A stretch of DNA of 20,812 nt, taken from Candidatus Falkowiibacteriota bacterium. GTDB taxonomy: Bacteria; Patescibacteriota; Patescibacteriia; Patescibacteriales; GWC2-42-12. The notes under the pieces were generated by a model. The model saw only the letters and a program-made list of their open reading frames with translations, was not told where the DNA came from and did no database searches. Numbering within the stretch: the stretch's first letter is position 1; each line of letters begins with the position of its first letter. Shown here piece after piece: positions 1 to 5,517 of this stretch. Both the position numbers and the translations under genes were made by a program. The stretch lies in the NCBI GenBank assembly GCA_016208065.1, contig JACQYU010000081.1:1-20812 (forward strand), written 5' to 3'.

Positions 1-63
1 GTTCAACGGATAGGACGCAAGCTTGCGGAGCTTGCAATCGAGGTTCGATTCCTCGCGAGTGCA
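1..63 (+). tRNA. tRNA-Arg (anticodon GCG), 5' end cut by window
   Basis: The window opens inside a tRNA, at the first base of the D stem. D stem 1-4/13-16, anticodon stem 18-22/30-34, T stem 39-43/51-55 and the 3' acceptor strand 56-62 with discriminator A63 are all visible. The 5' acceptor strand and positions 8-9 lie off the window. The 7-base anticodon loop at 23-29 gives anticodon GCG (25-27), which reads the Arg codon CGC. The D loop has GGA, placing A at position 20, and C is at anticodon position 35; both are arginine identity elements. CCA is not encoded (ACA follows). Most bacteria read this codon box with anticodon ACG, modified to inosine, so GCG is unusual. Confidence 0.85.
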
Positions 64-81
64 CAGATTTCGGTTGGCGGA

Positions 82-151
82 GGACGCAAGCTTGTGGAGC
101 TTGCAATCGCCCCGTTTTGGCACCGAGGCGCTTCGATTCCTCGCGAGTGCA
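82..151 (+). pseudogene. Degenerate tandem copy of the tRNA-Arg
   Basis: Bases 82-109 repeat the D-stem-end/anticodon-arm segment of the preceding tRNA (13-40) with one change that turns the anticodon loop into TTGTGGA (anticodon GTG). Bases 132-153 repeat the T loop and 3' acceptor exactly (44-65). The two blocks are displaced by 69 and 88 bases, so about 19 bases are inserted between the variable loop and the T loop. The insert region can fold on itself (103-GCAATCGCCCCG side against CGAGGCG at 124-130). No matching 5' acceptor or D stem is present, so it should not form a normal tRNA. It is read here as a duplicated, decayed copy. Confidence 0.6.
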
Positions 152-158
152 CAAATAT

Positions 159-187
159 TTGACGTAATAGCTTATTAATGCTATACT
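159..187 (+). promoter_or_regulatory. Sigma70-type promoter upstream of the helicase gene
   Basis: TTGACG (159-164), a 17-base spacer and TATACT (182-187) make a near-consensus promoter. Transcription would begin near 194 and run into the hairpin at 224-260 before reaching the helicase start at 261. Confidence 0.65.
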
Positions 188-223
188 TGTTAATTATTAA
201 GATTCGAATCTCGTGTCATTTAG

Positions 224-260
224 ATAAGTGACCTATAAGAAACGGGTCGCTTATTTTTTT
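224..260 (+). terminator. Intrinsic terminator or attenuator abutting the helicase start codon
   Basis: Arms 224-233 and 245-254 pair over 10 bp with one G-T wobble around an 11-base loop. A T run follows to 260, and ATG begins at 261. The shape is that of a Rho-independent terminator. It lies between the promoter at 159-187 and the coding sequence, so it would either end a roughly 65-nt leader RNA or act as a conditional attenuator. Confidence 0.6.
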
Positions 261-1502
261 ATGCCTCCACAAACTAAACAAATTGAACTGAATTTTAAAG
301 GATTGGGCGTTAGCCAGGACATTTTAAACGTGCTTAAAAATTTAAAATTAGAAACGCCGACGCCGATTCAAGAAAAGTCAATTCCGGTGGCTCTTGCCGG
401 CCAAGATATGATCGGCGTAGCCCAAACCGGCACTGGTAAAACATTTGCTTTCGGCATCCCCATGATTGAACGTTTGCTTATTGAGCGCGGCCAAGGCTTG
501 GTATTACTGCCTACTCGAGAATTAGCCATGCAGGTTGATGAAAATTTAAGAAAATTGGGTTCTAGACTAGGCTTAAGGACAGCGGCTTTAATCGGCGGCC
601 AAGCGATCGGCAGCCAGGTGCAGAGCTTAAAAAGAAATCCGCATATTTTTATTTGCACTCCGGGTAGGCTGATTGACCATTTAAAAAGAGGTTGGGTAAA
701 ACTTGATCACATTAAAGTTTTAGTTTTAGACGAAGCTGACAGGATGTTTGATATGGGCTTTGCTCCGCAGATTGAAGAAATTATCAAACGGATTCCCAAA
801 AAGCGGCAAACCTTATTATTCTCCGCGACCATGCCTCGGGCAATTTTAAGGTTGGCCTCGGTCCATATGAATATGCCGATTCATATTGAAGTGGCGCCGC
901 CGGGCACCACGGTTGAGTGCGTTGACCAGGAAGTGTATGTTATGAGAAAAGAAGACAAGTACATGCAGCTAGAAAAAATTCTTAAAGAATATAAAGGTTC
1001 GGTTTTGGTTTTTACCCGCACTAAGCACGGCGCTAAGCATCTGGCGAATAATCTTAAGCAATCAAGGCATGAGGTCGCCGAGATTCATTCCAATTTATCA
1101 TTTAACCAGCGTAAAGAATCCATGGCCGGATTTAAATCAAGAAAATATCGGATTTTAATCGCGACTGATATTGCCGCGCGCGGCATTGATGTTACGGATA
1201 TTGAGCTGGTGGTAAATTATGATTTGCCCGACGATTCGGAAGATTATGTCCATCGCATCGGCCGCACCGCCCGCGCCGGAACTAAAGGCAAGGCGATTTC
1301 TTTCGCCACGCCTGACCAATGGAAAGATATCCGCGATATTGAAAGATTGATAAATAAAAAATTAACTTTAACCAAATTCGCCGAGCTTGAGCAGGCAGGC
1401 ACGCGCCCGACTTTTAAAAGATACGGCCGGACCATGAGTTTCGGCCGGGGAGCGGCTCCGCGTTCAAGGCCGGGCGGATTCGGCAGGCGGAGAGGGAGAT
1501 AA
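261..1502 (+). CDS. rhlE: DEAD-box ATP-dependent RNA helicase, RhlE-like
   Basis: This is a 413-residue cytoplasmic RNA-remodelling ATPase with all superfamily 2 motifs in order: Q motif around TPIQ (residue 33 on), Walker A AQTGTGKT (54-61), PTRELA (84-89), TPGR (133-136), DEAD (157-160) followed by RMFDMGF, SATMP (188 on), the second RecA-like domain with ATDIAARGIDV, and HRIGRTARAG. The last 25 or so residues are a Gly/Arg-rich basic tail, typical of RNA-binding extensions in this family. DMGF after DEAD points to RhlE rather than CsdA, but the split from other small DEAD-box proteins is not certain. The ATG at 261 is chosen over a GTG at 228 because the GTG lies inside the terminator-like stem and would add residues the family does not have. 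No SD precedes it. Genes of this class are often cold-regulated through their leaders. Confidence 0.9.
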   Translation: MPPQTKQIELNFKGLGVSQDILNVLKNLKLETPTPIQEKSIPVALAGQDMIGVAQTGTGKTFAFGIPMIERLLIERGQGLVLLPTRELAMQVDENLRKLGSRLGLRTAALIGGQAIGSQVQSLKRNPHIFICTPGRLIDHLKRGWVKLDHIKVLVLDEADRMFDMGFAPQIEEIIKRIPKKRQTLLFSATMPRAILRLASVHMNMPIHIEVAPPGTTVECVDQEVYVMRKEDKYMQLEKILKEYKGSVLVFTRTKHGAKHLANNLKQSRHEVAEIHSNLSFNQRKESMAGFKSRKYRILIATDIAARGIDVTDIELVVNYDLPDDSEDYVHRIGRTARAGTKGKAISFATPDQWKDIRDIERLINKKLTLTKFAELEQAGTRPTFKRYGRTMSFGRGAAPRSRPGGFGRRRGR

Positions 1503-1518
1503 TGTCAGTTAATTTTAA

Positions 1519-1524
1519 TATAAT
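1519..1524 (+). promoter_or_regulatory. Possible -10 box for tRNA-Arg(CCG)
   Basis: A perfect TATAAT lies 17 bases before the tRNA start, placing transcription start about 10 bases upstream of the mature 5' end. No convincing -35 is visible, so this is weak evidence in an AT-rich spacer. Confidence 0.35.
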
Positions 1525-1541
1525 AAAACTCGCCTCTATTT

Positions 1542-1613
1542 GCTCTCATAGTTCAGTGGATAGAACATCAGCTTCCGGAGCTGAGAACAGGGGTTCGAGT
1601 CCTCTTGAGAGCA
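1542..1613 (+). tRNA. tRNA-Arg (anticodon CCG)
   Basis: A complete cloverleaf is visible. Acceptor GCTCTCA (1542-1548) pairs perfectly with TGAGAGC (1606-1612), with discriminator A1613. D stem GTTC/GAAC, anticodon stem TCAGC/GCTGA and T stem AGGGG/CCTCT are present, with T loop TTCGAGT. The anticodon loop at 1573-1579 gives CCG, reading the Arg codon CGG. A at position 20 and C at position 35 agree with arginine identity. CCA is not encoded. This is a second arginine tRNA in the same 1.6 kb. Confidence 0.95.
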
Positions 1614-1648
1614 CAAATTCACAATAAAATACGTTAATATTTGTATTT

Positions 1649-1957
1649 ATGGCAAAAACAATAAAAGAATTGCAAGAGCTAATGGTCGAACAGCTTAAAC
1701 GGCGAGGTTTTTATCCAAAAGATGATAAAGAGGTGCTATTAAGGCTGGGAGAAGAAGTCGGCGAAGTGATGGAAGCCGTTCGAGAAAATCAAAGTAAAAC
1801 AGATTTAAGCCACGAAATGGTTGATGTTTTCTGGAATCTTCTTCGGCTGGCGGAACTGAAAGATATAGATTTGGAGAAAGCTTTTATTGAAAAATGGGAA
1901 AAAAACGAGAAGCGTCCTCTGGATAAAGAGGTCACAGATATTTCGGAGAATAGTTAA
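1649..1957 (+). CDS. MazG-like nucleotide pyrophosphohydrolase
   Basis: This 102-residue protein has the all-alpha NTP pyrophosphatase signature: a first helix ending in GEEVGEVMEAV, which supplies acidic metal ligands, then HEMVDVFWNLLRLAE, which supplies the second E..D pair, and a closing amphipathic helix. Family members hydrolyse (d)NTPs to NMP and pyrophosphate, usually as house-cleaning enzymes, and act as dimers or tetramers of single-domain subunits. The length fits the one-domain class rather than the two-domain MazG. The exact substrate cannot be read from sequence. No SD is present. A TAATAT box at 1635-1640 ends eight bases before the ATG, which would suit a leaderless transcript. 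It follows the tRNA and stands alone on this strand. Confidence 0.8.
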   Translation: MAKTIKELQELMVEQLKRRGFYPKDDKEVLLRLGEEVGEVMEAVRENQSKTDLSHEMVDVFWNLLRLAELKDIDLEKAFIEKWEKNEKRPLDKEVTDISENS

Positions 1958-2021
1958 TGGTTTGTTTCCAAAATTTTAATTCTCCCAATGTTTAGTTTTA
2001 ATTTATATAATCAATTGCGTA

Positions 2022-2053
2022 AAAAACAGCTTGTTATTTAGCCGGCTGTTTTT
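2022..2053 (+). terminator. Probable intrinsic terminator after the MazG-like gene
   Basis: AAAAACAGC (2022-2030) pairs with GCTGTTTTT (2045-2053) around a 14-base loop. The U-rich 3' arm serves as the run. The stem has only four GC/CG-rich core pairs, so it is moderate. The rest of the 264-base gap up to 2221 holds the next gene's promoter and leader hairpin. Confidence 0.5.
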
Positions 2054-2083
2054 GTTATATTAGGGATGTTATTTATAAAATAT

Positions 2084-2112
2084 TTGACATAAATTAAAAA
2101 TTATGCCAGAAT
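2084..2112 (+). promoter_or_regulatory. Promoter of the alpha/beta hydrolase gene
   Basis: TTGACA (2084-2089) is consensus. A 17-base spacer leads to CAGAAT (2107-2112), preceded by TGC, which forms an extended -10. Transcription would start near 2119, giving a leader of about 100 bases. Confidence 0.6.
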
Positions 2113-2141
2113 AAAATGTTGTACAAATTTTGGCAATTTCT

Positions 2142-2160
2142 GCCACGAGAAAATCGTGGC
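2142..2160 (+). other. Leader hairpin upstream of the hydrolase gene
   Basis: GCCACGA and TCGTGGC form a perfect 7-bp stem with the loop GAAAA. No T run follows, so it is not a terminator. It lies in the predicted 5' leader, about 60 bases before the start codon. It could stabilise the RNA or bind a protein; nothing in the sequence decides this. Confidence 0.5.
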
Positions 2161-2208
2161 TAAATAGGACATTGAAAATTTTTAAATTATTTCATAAAAC
2201 AAATTAGC

Positions 2209-2216
2209 AGGAGGAG
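2209..2216 (+). promoter_or_regulatory. Strong Shine-Dalgarno of the hydrolase gene
   Basis: AGGAGGAG lies seven bases before the ATG at 2222. It is notable because nearly every other gene in this window has no SD; the pilin gene is the other exception. Confidence 0.85.
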
Positions 2217-2221
2217 AGAAA

Positions 2222-3007
2222 ATGAAAAAAGAAAAAAGACTTAAGATTTTTATGGTGCCGGGAATTTTTAATAATTATAAATTTTTTAAGCCCTTTTATA
2301 CGTTTAACAAGAATCTTCATATAGGGGATTATCCGGAATGTATTTTCCAGCCGATTGATTTACCTCTAAGGGATACTTGTTTTAATCGGCAACCGGATCC
2401 GGACGTGGGGACAAGATCTTCGGATGACGATTCCGCCTACTTGCGCGAACAGATCGCGGCCAATACCCGAGCTGGCGATTTTGTCGTCGGCATGGGCCAT
2501 TCCCGGGGCGCATTACTGCTTCTGATGGTGGCGCAGAAAATTAAATTCGACGCCTTAGTTCTCTCGGGCCCGGCCATGCCCAAAGGCATAAGTTCGGTCA
2601 ACCTGGGCTCTCTGATAACATTCATGGAGCTTCTCTGGACGCCGTTTTTCTGGCGCCGGCCGGTCAAACGTTCTTTTTTGGCCACGAAGTGGGGCGTCCT
2701 GGATTCGTCTATGCCGTACTCTAGGGCGAGGGATGCATACGAAAGTCTGGTCTGGGAATCCGGCCGGACTCTTTATGAACTCGGCTTTAATCAGCCGGAA
2801 ATTGACGCGGATAAAATTATTGAAAATTGTCCTCGGCGGCTAATCGTAGGCGGAGATAAAGACTGCCTTATTAGATCCGGAGCCGTACATAAATTGAGCA
2901 AGCTGTTAAGGGCGGAGGAAAAATTTTTCAGCACCGCGCATTATCCGTTTTGGGGAGTAGATAGCGGCAAATTAATCAAATATATTTATTCCTGGTTGCT
3001 GAAATAG
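2222..3007 (+). CDS. Alpha/beta-fold hydrolase, substrate unknown
   Basis: This 261-residue protein has no signal peptide and is presumably cytoplasmic. The nucleophile elbow is GHSRG with Ser94. The likely acid is Asp214 in GGDKDCLI and the likely catalytic His is His240 in TAHYPFWG, in the expected order and spacing. MVPGIF near residue 11 resembles the oxyanion-hole strand of the fold. The family covers esterases, lipases, thioesterases and others, and nothing here fixes the substrate. It has its own promoter, a strong SD and a terminator, so it is a single-gene unit. The middle of the gene is clearly GC-richer than its surroundings (bases 2401-2460 are 60% GC by count) while its ends are AT-rich. 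This may reflect transfer or different codon selection. Confidence 0.8.
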   Translation: MKKEKRLKIFMVPGIFNNYKFFKPFYTFNKNLHIGDYPECIFQPIDLPLRDTCFNRQPDPDVGTRSSDDDSAYLREQIAANTRAGDFVVGMGHSRGALLLLMVAQKIKFDALVLSGPAMPKGISSVNLGSLITFMELLWTPFFWRRPVKRSFLATKWGVLDSSMPYSRARDAYESLVWESGRTLYELGFNQPEIDADKIIENCPRRLIVGGDKDCLIRSGAVHKLSKLLRAEEKFFSTAHYPFWGVDSGKLIKYIYSWLLK

Positions 3008-3040
3008 AGCCAGAACATTTAACCACAAACATACAAACCA

Positions 3041-3066
3041 AGCGTTCTTTTTAAAGAACGCTTTTT
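3041..3066 (+). terminator. Intrinsic terminator after the hydrolase gene
   Basis: AGCGTTCTTT (3041-3050) and AAAGAACGCT (3053-3062) are perfect complements with a very short loop. A T run continues to 3066. It is nearly symmetrical but on this strand closes the hydrolase unit. Confidence 0.85.
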
Positions 3067-3087
3067 CTATTGAAAAAAAACTATAAT

Positions 3088-3115
3088 TTGTTTGGGCTGT
3101 TTTTTATGTTAAAAT
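3088..3115 (+). promoter_or_regulatory. Promoter for recG, probably leaderless
   Basis: TTGTTT (3088-3093), a 16-base spacer and TAAAAT (3110-3115) preceded by TGT form an extended -10. The expected start, about seven bases after the -10, falls at or next to the ATG at 3122. That implies a leaderless mRNA and fits the missing SD. Confidence 0.5.
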
Positions 3116-3536
3116 AAGATTATGCTTACGCTTCTAACCGACACAACAAAAATCAGCCGGGTGGGCGAGTCTACGGCTAAGCGGCTAAAAAAATTGGGCA
3201 TATCTACGGCACAAGACCTTTTATTTTATTTTCCTTTTAGATACGACGATTTTACGCGCCTGACGCCGATTGCTGAATTGCAAGCCGGTGCTAGCGCTAG
3301 CGTAATCGGCCGAATTGAATTGATTCAAAATAAGCGCAGTTTTAGGCGCAGAATGAATATTACCGAAGCTTTAATAACGGACGGCACGGAAACGGTAAAA
3401 GTAATTTGGTTTAACCAGCCGTTTATCGCCCGCAATTTGCGCGTTGGCGACAAGGTATCTTTGGCCGGAAAAGTTGAAGATGATTATGGCGGTTTAGTGA
3501 TGATGTCGCCGGTTTATGAAAAAATGCAATCCCCCC

Positions 3537-3619
3537 AACCCCCTTTATCAAGGGGGATAAATGCAACCCCCTTTATCAAGGGGGATAAATATGGCCCCCC
3601 TTATCAGGGGGGTAATAAT
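3537..3619 (+). repeat. Three tandem 28-bp palindromic units inside recG
   Basis: Units begin at 3537, 3565 and 3593. The first two are identical over 26 bases, and the third is a variant. Each unit holds a near-perfect hairpin, CCCCCTT-TATC-AAGGGGG (CCCCCCTTATCAGGGGGG in the third), followed by an AT-rich tail. Three units of 28 equal 84 bases, so the array keeps the recG frame. It encodes a Pro/Gly-rich linker absent from other RecG proteins. A partial C run at 3531-3536 precedes the array. Confidence 0.85.
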
Positions 3620-4250
3620 GCGATTCACACTCAAGGGCTAGTGCCGAACTACCATCTAACCGCTAATTTAACTCAAAAACAAATTAGATTTTTAATTAAG
3701 CAGGTTATAAATTTAGCCTCGCTGGTAGCTGATTGGCTGCCCGAAGAAATTAAAAAGAGCGCTAAGCTTATAAATTTAAGCGAGGCCGTAAAGAAAATTC
3801 ATTTTCCTAAAAATAATTCAGATATAAAAAATGCCCGCGAGCGTTTAGCTTTTGACGAGCTTTTTTTAATTCAGCTGCAGTCGCAGCTAGTTAAAAAAAA
3901 TTTAAGCTTGAGCCGGGCTTATGAGATAAAGTTTTACGAATCGGAAACCAAGAAATTCGTTGATAGCCTGCCTTTTAAGCTGACTGACGCGCAAAGACAA
4001 GCGGCTTGGGAAATTTTGCGCGATCTGGGGAAAGACCGACCTATGTCAAGACTCTTAGAAGGCGACGTGGGCAGCGGTAAAACCATCGTGGTGATTATCG
4101 CCATGCTAAACATAGCTTTAAACAACCAACAGGCGGTTTTAATGGTGCCCACGGAAATACTGGCCAGACAGCATTATGATACAGTCTTCCGCCTTCTGAA
4201 AAATTTTAATGTTAAGGTCGGATTGGTGACGAGAAGCCAAAAAGAAATTT

Positions 4251-4305
4251 CTAAATCCCAAGCCCCAATGACCAAGCAAACCCTAAATTCCAATGACCAA
4301 AAAAT
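4251..4305 (+). repeat. Dispersed-repeat-like insert in recG with CCAATGACCAA twice
   Basis: CCAATGACCAA occurs at 4265-4275 and 4290-4300, and CTAAATCCCA / CTAAATTCCA precede the two copies. The segment is translated as a low-complexity Lys/Ser/Asn/Gln stretch in a place where RecG proteins are shorter. It resembles the AAATTCCAATGACCAA-type repeats I know from intergenic DNA of many uncultured bacteria; a genome-wide search would settle that. Confidence 0.55.
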
Positions 4306-5184
4306 AAAATTAAATTCAAAAAATATAGTTGATGAGTCTGACATCATCATCGGTACGCACACTTTAATTCAGGAAGATGTTAAATTTAATAATTTGGCTC
4401 TGGCCGTTATAGACGAACAGCATCGCTTCGGCGTTGAACAGAGAAAAACATTGCTAAAGAAAAATAACCAAGAATTGAACCCGCACCTCTTATCTATGAC
4501 CGCTACGCCGATTCCGAGAAGCCTAGCCCTGGCCTTATACGGCGATTTTATCTGCCCGTTGATTGATATTTCCGATAAGCTGGGCGTAAAATCGGTTGAA
4601 GAAGAATATCAAAAATTGGATAAAACGGTTTTTCCCGAGCTAGCTATCGGCAAACTGCACGGCAAGCTTAAGGCAGGGGAAAAAGAAAAAATCATGCGAG
4701 AATTTTTAGATAATAAAATAAAAATTTTAGTTTCCACCTCGGTGGTTGAAGTAGGCGTGGACGCGCCCAACGCCAGCGTTATAATGATTGAAGGCGCGGA
4801 TCGCTTTGGCTTAGCTCAAAGCCATCAATTCAGGGGCCGGGTCGGCCGCAGTACGCATCAATCTATTGTTTTCTTTTTACTGATAATCAGTCGCGGCCAA
4901 CGCTGGATCGCTTGCAAGCTTTAGTTAATTGTTCCAGCGGTTTTGAATTGGCTAAATTGGATTTAAAATTCAGGGGTCCGGGTGAAGTTTACGGCATAGA
5001 GCAAAAAGGCTTTCCAGAACTTAAAATGGCCTCATTGTTTGATTATGCTTTAATGAAACAGGCTAGGGAACAGGCTATAAAAATAATTAATCAAAACGAT
5101 GGATTGGACCGGTGGCCATTGCTTAAAGAAAAGTTAAGCCAATGGGAGAATCAGTCGCACTTGGAGTAAGTTATAATGTCGGGC

Positions 5185-5212
5185 TTGACAAAATGGCAAA
5201 ATAGTGTAGAAT
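5185..5212 (+). promoter_or_regulatory. Sigma70-type promoter of an orphan transcription unit
   Basis: Consensus TTGACA (5185-5190), a 16-base spacer and TAGAAT (5207-5212). Transcription would start near 5219. The only plus-strand content before the terminator at 5465 is the 60-codon open frame at 5259-5441. Confidence 0.65.
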
Positions 5213-5258
5213 AAAAAGCTAAATAGTTTTTAAATAAGATCTTTTCAAGGTGGCTTGA

Positions 5259-5441
5259 GCAATACCACACATCCCTGCTCGGTTTCCGTTTGACATTGAG
5301 GCCTGGTTGATTGAACAGGCCAAGGTCGTCAACGAAAATCCGCCAAAAAGCAAAAACGACAAAAGCTGGCGGAACATCACAAATTTCGCTGAAAAAATCG
5401 GCCTAAAAACAAATTTTTCTCAGGCAATAACAAGGAGCTGA
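5259..5441 (+). pseudogene. Coding-like 60-codon frame without a normal start; small gene or remnant
   Basis: After a TGA at 5256-5258 the frame runs open to TGA at 5439-5441. Its translation looks protein-like, with segments such as ARFPFDIEAWLIEQAKVV and SWRNITNFAEKIGLKTNF, mixed residues and C-rich third positions. There is no ATG or GTG. The only usual start is TTG at 5307, giving 44 residues. An SD-like AAGGTGG at 5246-5252 lies upstream but leads into a different, 12-codon frame from TTG 5255. Within the same stretch are hairpins: GGCCTG/CAGGCC (5300-5320 region) and CCGCCA/TGGCGG (5341-5383 region). I do not recognise a family. It may be a decayed gene, a small protein with an odd start, or a structured RNA. 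Confidence 0.35.
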
Positions 5442-5464
5442 TAGCCGGCTCCATAAAAATAAAG

Positions 5465-5495
5465 GGTAAGCTTATTTCTAGCTTACCTCTTTTTT
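5465..5495 (+). terminator. Intrinsic terminator between the orphan unit and radA
   Basis: GGTAAGCT (5465-5472) pairs perfectly with AGCTTACC (5480-5487) around a 7-base loop, followed by TCTTTTTT. The opposite strand also has a U-rich run after the same stem, so it can serve both the plus-strand unit and the convergent radA transcript. Confidence 0.85.
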
Positions 5496-5517
5496 ATTTA
5501 AATATTTATTTTAAAAA

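Larger units (their letters stand above)
3122..5169 (+). pseudogene. recG: ATP-dependent DNA helicase RecG, damaged reading frame
   Basis: RecG remodels stalled replication forks and migrates branches. Recognisable here are the N-terminal OB/wedge region, GDVGSGKT (314-321), DEQHRFG (431 on), TATPIPR, STSVVEVGVDAPN and QFRGRVGR. Four departures from the family are visible. (1) A three-unit tandem palindrome is inserted in frame, residues 139-166. (2) A second repeat-like insert lies before IIIGTH. (3) YGD (473-475) jumps straight to ICPLID, omitting about 45 residues that family members have there (SVIDE, GRK, GRQ), the start of helicase domain 2. (4) The frame breaks at the T run 4874-4878; a -1 shift restores TDNQSRPTLDRLQALV and the normal C-terminal RGPGE region to 5169. 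Read through, the product is 682 residues. It is probably non-functional or altered; sequencing error could explain (4) but hardly (1)-(3). Confidence 0.8.

Noticed and set aside
82..151. A functional tRNA-His (GTG anticodon)
   Set aside because: There is no matching 5' acceptor strand or D stem, the T arm is disrupted, and the rest matches the neighbouring tRNA-Arg.
201..218. T-arm-like sequence AGATTCGAATCT followed by CGTGTCA, suggesting another tRNA end
   Set aside because: The flanks do not form a 5-bp T stem, and no D or anticodon arm lies upstream. GATTCGAATC is a simple palindrome.
3537..3619. A short CRISPR array
   Set aside because: Units are directly adjacent with no unique spacers, lie within recG, and no cas genes are nearby.
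5219..5460. tmRNA, SRP RNA or RNase P RNA between the promoter and terminator
   Set aside because: No tRNA-like ends, tag sequence, SRP GGAA tetraloop region or RNase P core could be recognised.
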